A stretch of DNA of 64,000 nt, taken from positions 372,001-436,000 of the forward strand of contig NZ_JAGKJK010000001.1 in assembly GCF_020329435.1 (NCBI RefSeq). Direction: 5' to 3'. This document shows, in pieces, positions 18,286-27,433 of this stretch (its first letter is position 1; every line of letters begins with the position of its first letter). The notes beneath the pieces are model-generated. The model worked only from the letters and a program-made list of their open reading frames with translations, did no database searches and had not been told where the DNA came from. A program made the translations under genes and the position numbers. The stretch is from Bradyrhizobium hereditatis. GTDB taxonomy: Bacteria; Pseudomonadota; Alphaproteobacteria; Rhizobiales; Xanthobacteraceae.

Positions 18286-19176
18286 CTATTGGGACGCTGC
18301 GGTAAATTGCGTCCGCAACCAGGACTGCACCGCCTCGATCGGTTCGCTCAGTGGCCTGTCGCGGCCGCGCACGAGGTGCAAGGAGAAGCCTTCCAGCTCC
18401 GGTCCGAACGGGACTTCCAACGTGCCCTGCGCCAGTTCGTCGGAGACCAGCAGCAGACTATGCAGCGCGATCCCGGCGCCGGCGACTGTCGCCTGGATCG
18501 CATGGGTCTCATCGCTGAAGCGCAAGCCCGCCCGCGCGTCGATGCCGTCAACGCCGGCAATTTTCATCCAGCGGCGCCAGGTCGGATTGCGGGGATCGCG
18601 ACGATACCAGTCGAAATGCAGCAAGGTTGCTGACCGAAGGTCGCTCGTTTTCCTGATACCGAGGCGCGGGCTTACGACCGGCGCAAAGCGATCGACGGTC
18701 AGGGTCTCGGCGACCAGATCGGGATAGGGTCCGGGGCCATAACGCAAAGCGAGATCAGCGGCACCCGAACCGAGGTCGACGGCTTCCAGCGTCGCGAGCA
18801 ACGTGAGATCGATGTCGGGTCGCGTCTTGCGAAATGCCGCGATGCGCGGCACCAGCCACTTGGCCGCAAACGCTGGCGTCGCGGAGAGCGTCACCACGGT
18901 GTGCCGCGGCTTGCGGCTCAAGCCATCGATCACGCGCGCAAAGGAATCGAAGCCGTCGCGCAGAACCGGCAGCAATACTTGCCCTGCTGCCGTGAGCAGC
19001 ACCTGGCGCGTACGCCGTTCGAACAGGCTTACGCCGATCGTTTCCTCGAGCTGCCGCACCTGATGACTGATCGCCGTTGGCGTGACGTGCAGCTCGTGCG
19101 CTGCGCGCTTGAAGCTTAGATGTCGCGCGGCGGCCTCAAACGCGCGCAGGCCAATCAATGGAGGCAGACGTCTCAT
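18286..19176 (-). CDS. LysR family transcriptional regulator (GcvA-like)
   Basis: A 296-residue LysR regulator. The N-terminal winged helix-turn-helix (LRAFEAAARHLSFKRAAHELHVTPTAISHQ, about 8-37) is followed by a type-2 periplasmic-binding-fold effector domain from about residue 90. The sequence resembles GcvA/AmpR-type members. It is divergent from the azoreductase-like gene across a 109-bp gap, so it probably controls that gene and itself. Confidence 0.92.
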   Translation of the reverse strand: MRRLPPLIGLRAFEAAARHLSFKRAAHELHVTPTAISHQVRQLEETIGVSLFERRTRQVLLTAAGQVLLPVLRDGFDSFARVIDGLSRKPRHTVVTLSATPAFAAKWLVPRIAAFRKTRPDIDLTLLATLEAVDLGSGAADLALRYGPGPYPDLVAETLTVDRFAPVVSPRLGIRKTSDLRSATLLHFDWYRRDPRNPTWRRWMKIAGVDGIDARAGLRFSDETHAIQATVAGAGIALHSLLLVSDELAQGTLEVPFGPELEGFSLHLVRGRDRPLSEPIEAVQSWLRTQFTAASQ

Positions 19177-19285
19177 TGCCGCGGCCTATAGATGAACTTG
19201 CCTCATCCATAGGCTGAGTAATTTGCGTTTGTCAATGCAGCTTTCTGCGCCGATCTAAGCTGCTATAGATGATCGGAGGTATGTC
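19177..19285. promoter_or_regulatory. Divergent LysR/azoreductase promoter region
   Basis: A 109-bp intergenic region between divergent regulator and target. It is AT-richer than its surroundings and contains CTATAGATGAACTTGCCTCATCCATAG (IR-like, with CTATAG and CTATGG ends), a candidate LysR site. No exact operator consensus is known for this regulator. Confidence 0.4.
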
Positions 19286-19975
19286 ATGAAGCTGTTACGG
19301 ATTGATTCCAGTGCGCGTTCCCAGGCTTCAGACCGAAGTTCGAGAGGATCGCACACACGCAGGCTTACTGAGCGGTTTACTCGGCGCTGGCTGCGACAGC
19401 GGCCAAATGATGTTTTGATCAGTCGAGATATCGGCCTTTCGCCGCCGCATCCGGTCGCCGAAAAATGGATCGGCGCCGCCTTCACCAAGCCCGAGCAACG
19501 TGAGCCATGGATGAGCGAGACGCTGGCCGAAAGCGATACTCTCATCAACGAACTGATCGCAGCCGATTTGGTCGTCGCAGGCGTGCCGATGTACAATTTC
19601 GGGATGCCCGCGCAGTTCAAGGCTTATATCGACAACGTCGTGCGGGTCGGTCGTACGTTCGGTTTTGACCGTTCGCGGCCGGACGATCCCTATACGCCGC
19701 TGCTGGCAGGGATGGATAAGCGTCTCGTCTTGTTCAGTTCGCGCGGCGATTACGGGTACGATCCGGGCGGCCGCATCGCTCATATCAATCATGTCGAAGG
19801 TGCCATCCGCGATGTGTTCGCCTTTCTCGGCGTCACCGCATTCCACAGCGTTGCAGTAGAGTATGACGAGTTCGGCGGTGATCGATTGCAGGCGTCGATT
19901 GCGGCGGCCGAACGCGCCGTCGATGAACTAGTCGATCGGCTGGTGGAGGAAGCGGAGCAGCGGCAGGCCGCGTGA
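19286..19975 (+). CDS. azoR: FMN-dependent NADH:quinone/azo reductase
   Basis: A 229-residue flavodoxin-fold reductase of the AzoR/NQO family. The N-terminal LLRIDSSAR precedes the phosphate-binding loop, VPMYNFGMPAQFKAYID (about 100-116) is the FMN-contacting segment, and SSRGDYG follows. It probably detoxifies quinones by two-electron reduction. Divergent from a LysR regulator, an arrangement typical of electrophile-inducible azoreductases. Confidence 0.9.
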   Translation: MKLLRIDSSARSQASDRSSRGSHTRRLTERFTRRWLRQRPNDVLISRDIGLSPPHPVAEKWIGAAFTKPEQREPWMSETLAESDTLINELIAADLVVAGVPMYNFGMPAQFKAYIDNVVRVGRTFGFDRSRPDDPYTPLLAGMDKRLVLFSSRGDYGYDPGGRIAHINHVEGAIRDVFAFLGVTAFHSVAVEYDEFGGDRLQASIAAAERAVDELVDRLVEEAEQRQAA

Positions 19976-20009
19976 GCGGGCGGAGTGGCGCCGAGGTAGC
20001 GGCCCCAGC

Positions 20010-20094
20010 CGTCATTGCGAGGAGCGCAAGCGACGAAGCAATCCATCTATCCCTACGTGGAGGCATGGATTGCTTCGCTCCGCTCGCAATGATG
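20010..20094. repeat. Intergenic inverted-repeat element (CGTCATTGCGAGGAGC type)
   Basis: An 85-bp near-perfect palindrome: the left part CGTCATTGCGAGGAGCGCAAGCGACGAAGCAATCCA is mirrored by TGGATTGCTTCGCTCCGCTCGCAATGATG. It is the well-known CGTCATTGCGAGGAGCG repeat seen across Bradyrhizobium and relatives, located between convergent genes. Confidence 0.8.
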
Positions 20095-20100
20095 ATGGAG

Positions 20101-21330
20101 TTACCCGCCCTGCCTCAACCGCGCGAGCACCTTCAGCCCGCCATAACCGTCCGCCGGCAACAGGCCCATCTTGGTCTGATAATCCCTGACCGCCTTCATC
20201 GTGTCGTTGCCGACGCGGCCATCGGTGCCGCCGGTGTCGAAGCCGGCTTTGGTGAGCCGCGTCTGCAATTCCTGCACTTCGGCGAGCGTCAGCGCACGCT
20301 CCGAGCCAGGGAAGGGCTGGAGGAAGGGCGGCTCGCCCAGAATCCGATCGCCGAGGTGGCAGATCGCGAGCGCATAGTTCATCGAGGGATTGTAGCTGCG
20401 CACAGCGTAGAAGTTCGGACCCAGCAGGAACGCAGGACCGCCCGCGACCGGCACCCACATCTGCGCCGAGGCGTTCGGCTGCGGGAACGGCTTGCCGTCG
20501 GCGCGCGTCACGCCGGCGCTGGCCCACGCCGCATAGGTTCGGCTGCCGCTCGCAGCGCCGCCGGACGTGCGGACCTCATATCCCCAATGCTCGCCGCGGT
20601 GATACTTGCCGCGATTGAGCAGATAGCGCGCGCTGGAGCCGAGCGCATCGTCAGGCCTGCCGAACGGCGAGACACGGCCGTCCTTGTCGTAGTCCATGCC
20701 GACATTGAGCCAGACTTCCGGCATCCATTGCGTATGGCCCATCGCGCCGGCCCAGGAGCCGCGCATTTCCTCCGGCGTGCCCCAGCCGCGATCGACGATC
20801 CGAAGCGCGTTGATCAGCTCGGTTTCCCAATAGGCGCGGCGGCGCGGCTCGTTCCAGGCGAGCGCCGCGAGCGCCGGAAAGATCGGACGCATGTGGTTCT
20901 GCTGCACCAGCGGGTCGCCATAGGCTGACTCAACCCCCCACAGCGCCAGCAGCGTGCCGCGCTCGACGCCAAAGTCCCGCTCGATGCGCGCGAACAGCGC
21001 TTCGTGCTTCTTCAGCGCTTCGCGGCCATTGATGATGCGCCAATCCGAGACGCGGCGGTTGATGTATTGCCAGATCTGCTCGTGGAATTCCGGCTGCTTC
21101 TGCATCTGCCGGAACACGGTCATGTCGGGCTCGATGCGTCCCATTACCCGCGTCCAGGTCGCGTCCGAAATGCCTTTGGCGAGCGCGCGCGCACGGAAAT
21201 TATCGCGCCACTGGTCGAAGCCGGGCGGGGCGGCAAGCGCAGATGGCGCGGCGAGCAGAATGCTGGCACTGATGCCGCCTTGCAGCAGCGCGCGACGGGT
21301 AGGAGCTATCTTGGAATCAGGCTGTTTCAT
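20101..21330 (-). CDS. Lytic murein transglycosylase (MltB family) with Tat signal
   Basis: A 409-residue peptidoglycan-cleaving enzyme. A twin-arginine signal (TRRALLQGG at 11-19, cleavage near ALAA at 31-34) predicts periplasmic export by Tat. The SLT_2 domain contains the catalytic Glu E134 in ALWGVESAYG, and the C-terminus (about 330-405) is a PG_binding_1 repeat (LQTRLTKAGFDTGGTDGRVG). The domain set matches rhizobial MltB-like proteins. Confidence 0.93.
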   Translation of the reverse strand: MKQPDSKIAPTRRALLQGGISASILLAAPSALAAPPGFDQWRDNFRARALAKGISDATWTRVMGRIEPDMTVFRQMQKQPEFHEQIWQYINRRVSDWRIINGREALKKHEALFARIERDFGVERGTLLALWGVESAYGDPLVQQNHMRPIFPALAALAWNEPRRRAYWETELINALRIVDRGWGTPEEMRGSWAGAMGHTQWMPEVWLNVGMDYDKDGRVSPFGRPDDALGSSARYLLNRGKYHRGEHWGYEVRTSGGAASGSRTYAAWASAGVTRADGKPFPQPNASAQMWVPVAGGPAFLLGPNFYAVRSYNPSMNYALAICHLGDRILGEPPFLQPFPGSERALTLAEVQELQTRLTKAGFDTGGTDGRVGNDTMKAVRDYQTKMGLLPADGYGGLKVLARLRQGG

Positions 21331-21396
21331 GCCCGCAGTCTAGCGGCGCGGCGGGCCTGCGCCAAAAGCCATGACGCCGCGGGAACCGGCGATTTC

Positions 21397-21990
21397 TCAC
21401 AGATCCGCGGCGATTTTGGCCAACCAGCGACGGATCAGGCGCTGGGCGTTGTCGGAGAGCCCGGCCGCTAGCCGCCGCTCGATCGCCTGTGCGTGCCGCC
21501 GGCACTTCTCGAGCAGGGCGGCGCCGCGCGGTGTCACGGTCCACTGCAGCACGCGTCCATGGACGGGGTGAGGCGTCTTCCTGATCGCCCCAGCGCGCTC
21601 AAGGTTGCGGATGATGACGCCGACAGTCTGCGGCGTCAGCATCGCGACCCGCGCGAGATCGGCCCCCGATAAGCCCGGATAGGCGCGGAGCATGGTCAGG
21701 ACGACGAATTGCGGCGTCGTCACGCCGAGATCGGCCAGCGATCGCTCCATCGCCAGCCGCGTCGCGCCCTGGGCCTGCCGCAGGAGATAGGCGAGGTAGC
21801 CTTGCTCGCCGCGTTTGCCCTCGCCGGGCGGCGGCGGGCGGATCGCCGTCGCCGCAGGATTTTCGACGGACGTCTCTTGGCGGCGCGCCGCTGACCTCGG
21901 CGTGACCGGCTTTTTGCGGCCTTTCGATTTTTGGGCGCGCGCACTTTGCGGTATGCGCGATCGCGCCAATGCTCCGACCTTGCGCGACAT
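21397..21990 (-). CDS. MarR family transcriptional regulator
   Basis: A 197-residue MarR-type repressor if translation starts at MSRKVGALARS (21990). The first 60 residues form a basic, Lys/Arg-rich tail unusual for the family. The winged HTH follows (VVLTMLRAYPGLSGADLARVAMLTPQTVGVIIRNLERAG, about 100-138). It is divergent from the AhpD-like gene across about 50 bp that hold the imperfect palindrome CAGTACTCTTATAATCAATCAGAGCACTG (arms CAGT.CTCT and AGAGCACTG), a good operator candidate. A redox- or phenolic-sensing role controlling the AhpD-like gene is inferred. Confidence 0.88.
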   Translation of the reverse strand: MSRKVGALARSRIPQSARAQKSKGRKKPVTPRSAARRQETSVENPAATAIRPPPPGEGKRGEQGYLAYLLRQAQGATRLAMERSLADLGVTTPQFVVLTMLRAYPGLSGADLARVAMLTPQTVGVIIRNLERAGAIRKTPHPVHGRVLQWTVTPRGAALLEKCRRHAQAIERRLAAGLSDNAQRLIRRWLAKIAADL

Positions 21991-22023
21991 ATCAGTACTC
22001 TTATAATCAATCAGAGCACTGAT
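21991..22023. promoter_or_regulatory. Candidate MarR operator between divergent genes
   Basis: The segment reads ATCAGTACTCTTATAATCAATCAGAGCACTGAT. The two ends (ATCAGT.CTCT and AGAG.ACTGAT) form an extended inverted repeat centred on an AT-rich core. MarR sites typically are such 20-30 bp palindromes overlapping the promoters of divergent regulator and target. Confidence 0.65.
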
Positions 22024-22040
22024 AACATGAGGCAGGAGAG

Positions 22041-22520
22041 ATGTCACAGGCCCGCAAAGAATACAAAGACTTCATGTCACTGACGCCGGACGCCTATGAG
22101 GTTGTGCGGGCGCTGAGCCAGGTCGCGGGCAACGCGGGCATGGACAAGCAGTTGCTCGAATTGATCAAGCTGCGCGCCTCGCAGATCAACGGCTGCGCCT
22201 TCTGCGTGCAGTACCACATATTGGAGAGCGAGAAGCTCGGCGTGCCCGCCGACAAGCTCAATCTCGTGGTGGTCTGGCGCGAGGCGCCGCAGTTCACTGC
22301 TCGCGAGCGGGCGGCGCTGGCATGGACGGAAGCGCTGACCTTGCTCAGCGAGGGCGTGAGCGACGAGGTCTATGCAGAGGCGAGTGCCGAGTTTTCGGAT
22401 AAGGAGCTCGCCTATCTCACCTCCGCCGTCGCCTCGATCAATGTGTGGAACAGGTTCGGCGCGGCGTTTCGCTGGACGCCGCCTGCGCGGAAGACGACGG
22501 TAGGGGCCGCTGGTTCGTAA
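22041..22520 (+). CDS. AhpD-like carboxymuconolactone decarboxylase-family protein
   Basis: A 159-residue all-helical protein of the AhpD/CMD family. The redox CxxC with proton-relay His is intact (C52, C55, H59 in GCAFCVQYH), which points to alkylhydroperoxidase-type thiol chemistry rather than decarboxylation. Divergent from a MarR regulator, a common peroxide/electrophile-response pairing. Confidence 0.9.
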   Translation: MSQARKEYKDFMSLTPDAYEVVRALSQVAGNAGMDKQLLELIKLRASQINGCAFCVQYHILESEKLGVPADKLNLVVVWREAPQFTARERAALAWTEALTLLSEGVSDEVYAEASAEFSDKELAYLTSAVASINVWNRFGAAFRWTPPARKTTVGAAGS

Positions 22521-22528
22521 GACCAGAA

Positions 22529-24127
22529 CTAATTCTCGCGGCGTTCCCCTCGGCGGACGCTGTGACGGCTCACATCCTCCGGCAGCACATGCGCCACGGC
22601 GGCAGCCACCGGCGGATCGGTGCCGATTTCGCGGCCGCGGCCGCGGATCAAGCGTTCATAGGACGCAATCAGCGTGGTGTAGGGGTTGACCCAGATCCAG
22701 CCGTCGCGCGTGAACACCTGCACGTCGAAGTGAAGGTGGTACGACGTGCCGTTCGGGAAATCGAGATAGTTGGAGACCACGCCAATCTTTTCGCCTTCGG
22801 CGACCCGGCGTCCGTTGAGAATGCCGTCCGCATCCATTGCCGACGGGTTCATGTGCATATAGCGAAAGCGGATATGCTCATTGTGGGTATTGATCTGCAG
22901 CGTTGCCGCCTGCTGCTTCAATGAACGGATCAGGATGCCGTCGCGGACGGCCACGACGGCCTGCCTTCTCGGATGGCAAGCGCTGTCGCCGTTGCTGTTC
23001 GGCGGGCAGGGCGCGGGACGGATATCCTGGCCTTGATGCCCGAAGCCGGCAGCGCATTGCCCGACCTGGAAGCTGCGGGCTTCGCAAAAACTGTCGCGCC
23101 AGGGATAGACGCCTTGATGGCCGCCGGATCGGCGCTTGCCGAATTGCTGCGAGCTGACCAAGGCCGGCGCTTTCTGCAGCGGAAAGCGGATCTGCGAATA
23201 GGTAATGAGATCGGCGCGGCCGCCGCGGTTGCGGGCGCTGCTGTTGGCGATGATGTCGCCGCTCGGGCGATAGCTGAAGTCGGGCGACCGGGACACCGGG
23301 CGTTCGGCAACCCCGGACGCAATATCCCGGCGTGGACGGGCCGGTTGACCGCCGGCAATGCGCAGCGCCTTCAGGAAGCGCTCGGCGATCGGGTAAGCCT
23401 CGCGGCAGGCCAGCCGCCGCGGCCGCGGCGCCGAGTCCAGGCACTGGATCGATACGACATAGGGCACGCCGAAGCGGGTGAAGGCGTAGCGCACATAGCC
23501 TTCGCGAATGAACCGGCGGATGTCCGGGAATTGCGCCGCGAGCGCCTTGACCGGAGCGCCCCTTCCGCCGAGCGGATCGGCAAGGTCGTAAGTGAGAATA
23601 GAGCCGGTGATCTGCACCTCGACCGGCCGGGCGAAAATTCGTGACGGCAGGCCGGCCCCCGCGCCCGGATCAAGCGAGAACACTGCGTCATAGCCGGATG
23701 GGCCGGCATGAAAGAAGTCGGCGGGCCGGAAGTCGGCCTGATAGCGCGACACCGCTGGCGTGGGCGTGCCGCCGGCCTGGGCTTCGAGATAGGCCGAGGT
23801 ATCGAACGGCAGCAGCACCGGAACCGGACTGCGTCCGATGCCCGCGAAGAGCGACGAATTGATCGCGTTGAGCTGCACCAGCGCGGGCGTCGCGCGTGGA
23901 TCGCCGGCCGGCACTCGCTGTCGGCTGGCGAAGGTAAAACGCGGCGCGATGCCCGGCCGGGAATTGATCTCGCTGCGAAGCTGATCGAGAACAGCGCGCC
24001 ATTCAACGCGAGCGGCTGTGATCGACGGCGTTCTGAACTCGGTGGCGGAAACGCCTGATGTCCCGACGCAGAGCAAACAAAAGGCTGCCAGCCAACACGA
24101 GAGCAAGCTGACAGCCCTGATTCCCAA
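22529..24127 (-). CDS. Secreted M23 family metallopeptidase
   Basis: A 532-residue exported protein with a signal peptide ending near GVSATE (residue 30). The C-terminal LytM/M23 domain (about 355-510) has the Zn ligands H364/D368 in GHQGQD and the HxH at H464/H466 in YHLHFDV, so it should cleave peptidoglycan cross-links. The roughly 320-residue N-terminal part is unrecognised. An Arg-rich tail ends the protein. It probably takes part in envelope remodelling. Confidence 0.9.
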   Translation of the reverse strand: MGIRAVSLLSCWLAAFCLLCVGTSGVSATEFRTPSITAARVEWRAVLDQLRSEINSRPGIAPRFTFASRQRVPAGDPRATPALVQLNAINSSLFAGIGRSPVPVLLPFDTSAYLEAQAGGTPTPAVSRYQADFRPADFFHAGPSGYDAVFSLDPGAGAGLPSRIFARPVEVQITGSILTYDLADPLGGRGAPVKALAAQFPDIRRFIREGYVRYAFTRFGVPYVVSIQCLDSAPRPRRLACREAYPIAERFLKALRIAGGQPARPRRDIASGVAERPVSRSPDFSYRPSGDIIANSSARNRGGRADLITYSQIRFPLQKAPALVSSQQFGKRRSGGHQGVYPWRDSFCEARSFQVGQCAAGFGHQGQDIRPAPCPPNSNGDSACHPRRQAVVAVRDGILIRSLKQQAATLQINTHNEHIRFRYMHMNPSAMDADGILNGRRVAEGEKIGVVSNYLDFPNGTSYHLHFDVQVFTRDGWIWVNPYTTLIASYERLIRGRGREIGTDPPVAAAVAHVLPEDVSRHSVRRGERREN

Positions 24128-24168
24128 TGCATCGCCTCCCGGCGTGCCCCCTATTCTAAAGCGCGGTC

Positions 24169-24735
24169 TTAATCCTTTGCGCGCTCGACGTAGGAGCCAT
24201 CCTCGGTCATGACCACGATACGTGTTCCAGTTCCAATGTGCGGCGGCACCGCGGTGCGCACACCGTTGGAGAGAATAGCAGGCTTGTAGGAGGAAGACGC
24301 GGTCTGGCCCTTGGTGACCGGCTCGGTCTCCACAACTTCCAGCGTCGCGCGCTGCGGGAGCTGGATCGCGACCGGGTTCTGGTCGTGCATCGACAGCTTC
24401 ACGGTCATATTTTCCTGCAGGTAGGGCGCGGCCGAGCCGACGATCTCCTTCGACACCTGAACCTGGTCATAGGTCTCGGTGTTCATGAAGTGGAAGCCGT
24501 CGGCATCCTCATAGAGGTAATTGAAGTTGCGGTCCTCGACGGTTGCCTTCTCGACCTGGTCGGTGGTCTTGTAGCGTTCCGATACCTTCACGCCGTCGCC
24601 GATGCGGCGCATTTCGATCTGGCTGACCGGGGTTCCCTTGCCGGGGTGGATGTTTTCGGCGGAGAGAACGACGTAGAGCTTGCCGTCCTGTTCGATGACA
24701 TTGCCCTTGCGGATAGAACTTGCGATGACTTTCAA
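24169..24735 (-). CDS. efp: Translation elongation factor P
   Basis: A 188-residue EF-P, which relieves ribosome stalling at polyproline. The three OB/KOW domains are complete. The loop lysine receiving the beta-lysyl modification is K33 in HPGKGTP. I choose the TTG at 24735: it opens the conserved [11 protein letters not shown]-terminus and has an AGGAAAG ribosome site 6 bp before it, whereas an in-frame ATG 33 bp upstream adds non-conserved residues. The modifying enzymes EpmA and EpmB lie divergently upstream. Confidence 0.95.
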   Translation of the reverse strand: MKVIASSIRKGNVIEQDGKLYVVLSAENIHPGKGTPVSQIEMRRIGDGVKVSERYKTTDQVEKATVEDRNFNYLYEDADGFHFMNTETYDQVQVSKEIVGSAAPYLQENMTVKLSMHDQNPVAIQLPQRATLEVVETEPVTKGQTASSSYKPAILSNGVRTAVPPHIGTGTRIVVMTEDGSYVERAKD

Positions 24736-25279
24736 AGCTGCTTTCCTGAATCTCTGGCCTATGGCCAATCCGGACTATGGGTGTCCGCAGGCCAATCAGG
24801 CGGTTTCGGGCTGCAACATACTGATTTTGCCCGTCGATGCCAGCGTTTTGCGGCCATTCCGGCCGCCCGCTTGAGGCCATAACGGTCCTGTTTCGTAAGT
24901 CGTGACCGGCCTGATCGCGAGATGAAGTCTCGTCCGTTAGATGCTTAAATTTGTGGGGCCATCGGCGTAGCACGGTGCTGCGCTGAAGAGGTCCATTAAC
25001 AAAAGAAATGCGGTACTTTTCTAACCTGCCGCCGGATAGGCCCGCATGCCGTTGCAAATTCCAGCTATTGGACTGAGAGACTTGCTCAAACTCCAGCGAT
25101 CCGGCCTCGGCCTGTCACGCGGCATGGACAAGGTCGGCGGGTTTCGCCATGAAGGATGGATCAGCAGGAAGCTTGCCGCCTCAGAAGAAAGTACGAATAA
25201 TTTCAATGCTATTTGCTGGTTCCTTGAATGCCTTCCTAGACCGTGTACAGGACGCGCCGTGGCGGCTGAATGAGGATCG
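24736..25279. other. 544-bp divergent intergenic region efp / epmA
   Basis: Between the divergent efp and epmA genes. A 75-codon frame on the plus strand (25046-25273) has no family resemblance and atypical composition, so I do not call it. Promoters for both directions must lie here; I see no unambiguous elements. Confidence 0.5.
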
Positions 25280-26338
25280 ATGCTGATGGTCGGAACGGAC
25301 CAGCCGTCGCCTTGGTGGTCGGCCGCGCGGTATGCCGACCGCAAGCCGTTCCTCGTGGCGCGCAGCGCGATCACAAGGGCGGTGCGGACCTGGTTCGACG
25401 AGCAGGGTTTTACCGAGGTGGAGACCGGCGTGCTTCAGGTGTCGCCGGGAAACGAGACGCATCTGCATGCCCCGCGTACCGAAGTCATCGGCAAGGACGG
25501 CAGCCGCGCGGCGCGCTATTTGCGCACCTCGCCCGAGTTCGCCGCCAAGAAACTGCTTGCCGCCGGTGAAGCCAAGATATTCGAGTTCGCGCGCGTGTTC
25601 CGCGACCGCGAGCGCGGCGATCTGCATCTGCCCGAATTCACGATGCTGGAATGGTACCGCGCGAACGAAGGCTATGACGCCATCATGGCCGACACCGTCG
25701 TCGTGATCGCACATGCCGCGCAGGCGACCGGTATCGGCCGATTCTCGTTCCGTGGCAGTACTGCCGATCCGTTCGCCGAGCCGGAACTTTTGACGGTGGC
25801 CTCCGCATTCGAACGCTTTGCGGAGATTGATGTGCTGGCCACAATCGCGAATGGCGAAGGCGATCGCGCGGCGCTGGCGGCTTCGGCAAGCAAACGGGTG
25901 CGGATCACCGACGATGACACCTGGTCGGACATTTTCAGCAAGGTGCTGGTCGAGCATATCGAACCGAATCTGGGGCAGGGGCGTTTGACTGTGTTGTTCG
26001 AATATCCGGCGCCGGAAGCGGCATTGGCGCGGGCGAAGGCGGCCGATCCGCGCGTCGCCGAACGTTTCGAGGTCTATGCCTGCGGTGTCGAGCTCGCCAA
26101 CGGCTTCGGCGAACTGACCGATGCCGCCGAGCAGCGCCGGCGCTTCGCTGCTGATATGGATGAGAAGGAACGGCGCTACGGCGAGCGCTACCCGCTGGAT
26201 GAGGACTTTCTCGCAGCGGTGGCCGCGATGCCGCCATCGAGCGGTGTCGCGCTTGGCTTCGACCGGCTGGTGATGCTGGCAAGCGGCGCGCTGCGCGTCG
26301 ATCAAGTGGTGTGGACGCCACCGGCAGGAGAAACATGA
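25280..26338 (+). CDS. epmA: EF-P lysine--lysyltransferase (PoxA/GenX)
   Basis: A 352-residue truncated class II lysyl-tRNA synthetase paralogue that attaches beta-lysine to EF-P. Class II motifs are seen as RTSPEFAAKKLLAAG (about 75-90), FRDRERGDLHLPEFTMLEW (motif 2, about 104-122) and GVALGFDRLVML (motif 3, near 325). The anticodon-binding domain of LysRS is absent, as expected. It overlaps epmB by 4 bp (ATGA). Confidence 0.95.
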   Translation: MLMVGTDQPSPWWSAARYADRKPFLVARSAITRAVRTWFDEQGFTEVETGVLQVSPGNETHLHAPRTEVIGKDGSRAARYLRTSPEFAAKKLLAAGEAKIFEFARVFRDRERGDLHLPEFTMLEWYRANEGYDAIMADTVVVIAHAAQATGIGRFSFRGSTADPFAEPELLTVASAFERFAEIDVLATIANGEGDRAALAASASKRVRITDDDTWSDIFSKVLVEHIEPNLGQGRLTVLFEYPAPEAALARAKAADPRVAERFEVYACGVELANGFGELTDAAEQRRRFAADMDEKERRYGERYPLDEDFLAAVAAMPPSSGVALGFDRLVMLASGALRVDQVVWTPPAGET

Positions 26339-27426
26339 ATAGGATAGATCCGAAACTGGCGGCAACACTGCGCCAGCCCGCCGATCTCGTCGAGCGCGGG
26401 CTGGCGAAGGCGACCGAGCTTGCCGACCTCGAACGGGTCGCCGCGCGCTATGCGATTGCCGTGACGCCGGAGATCGCCGCCCTGATCGACACGGAAAATC
26501 CCGATGATCCGATCGCGCGGCAATTCATTCCGAGCGCGCGCGAGCTTGAGGAAGCGTCTGGCGAGAACGCCGATCCGATCGGCGACGACGCGCATTCGCC
26601 GGTCGCCGGCATCGTGCATCGCTATCCCGACCGCGTGCTGTTCAAGCTCGTCCATGTCTGCGCGGTCTATTGCCGGTTTTGCTTTCGCCGCGAGATGGTC
26701 GGGCCCGGCAAGGCGACCGCGCTGTCGGAGGCAGCCTATCGCGACGCGCTGAACTATATCCGCAAGCACACCGAAATCTGGGAAGTGATCCTGACCGGCG
26801 GTGATCCCTTGATGCTATCGCCACGGCGGCTTTCCGAAATCATGACCGACCTCGCTGCCATCGATCATGTCAAAATCGTGCGCATCCACACCCGCGTGCC
26901 GGTGGCGGCGCCGAAGCGAATCGACGGTGAGATGATCAGGGCGCTATGCGCCAACGGCGTGACGACCTGGATCGCCGTTCATGCCAATCATCCGCGCGAA
27001 TTGACAGATGAAGCGCGCGGTGCCTGCGCACGGCTGGCTGACGCCGGCATTCCGCTCGTGAGCCAGACGGTGCTGCTTCGCGGCGTCAATGACGATGCGG
27101 CGACTCTGGAAGCCTTGATGCGGGCATTCGTCGAAAACCGGATCAAGCCCTATTACCTGCATCATGGCGATCTGGCGCCGGGAACTGCGCATCTGCGCAC
27201 CAGCATCGCAGAGGGTCAGGAACTAATGCGCCATTTGCGGGGGCGCGTCTCAGGGCTGTGTCAGCCGGAATATGTGCTCGACATTCCCGGCGGCCATGGG
27301 AAGGCACCCATCGGGCCGAATTATTTGTCGCATGCAAGTTCCAGCGAATGTGCACTATCTTCAGAAGCGCAGTATCGTATCGTCGACTATTGCGGCGACG
27401 TTCATCTCTATCCGCCAAAACCGTGA
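26335..27426 (+). CDS. epmB: EF-P beta-lysylation enzyme, lysine 2,3-aminomutase-like
   Basis: A 363-residue radical-SAM enzyme that converts (S)-alpha-lysine to (R)-beta-lysine for EF-P modification. The 4Fe-4S motif CxxxCxxC is C109/C113/C116 (CAVYCRFC), followed by GGDPLMLSPRRL and the LLRGVNDD segment. Compared with clostridial lysine 2,3-aminomutase it is short, as EpmB proteins are. Its start overlaps the epmA stop, so the pair is translationally coupled. EpmC (EF-P hydroxylase) is not seen. Confidence 0.94.
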   Translation: MNRIDPKLAATLRQPADLVERGLAKATELADLERVAARYAIAVTPEIAALIDTENPDDPIARQFIPSARELEEASGENADPIGDDAHSPVAGIVHRYPDRVLFKLVHVCAVYCRFCFRREMVGPGKATALSEAAYRDALNYIRKHTEIWEVILTGGDPLMLSPRRLSEIMTDLAAIDHVKIVRIHTRVPVAAPKRIDGEMIRALCANGVTTWIAVHANHPRELTDEARGACARLADAGIPLVSQTVLLRGVNDDAATLEALMRAFVENRIKPYYLHHGDLAPGTAHLRTSIAEGQELMRHLRGRVSGLCQPEYVLDIPGGHGKAPIGPNYLSHASSSECALSSEAQYRIVDYCGDVHLYPPKP

Positions 27427-27433
27427 TCTCGCG

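Noticed and set aside
25046..25273. 75-codon frame before epmA
   Set aside because: No family resemblance, weak composition; left as intergenic.
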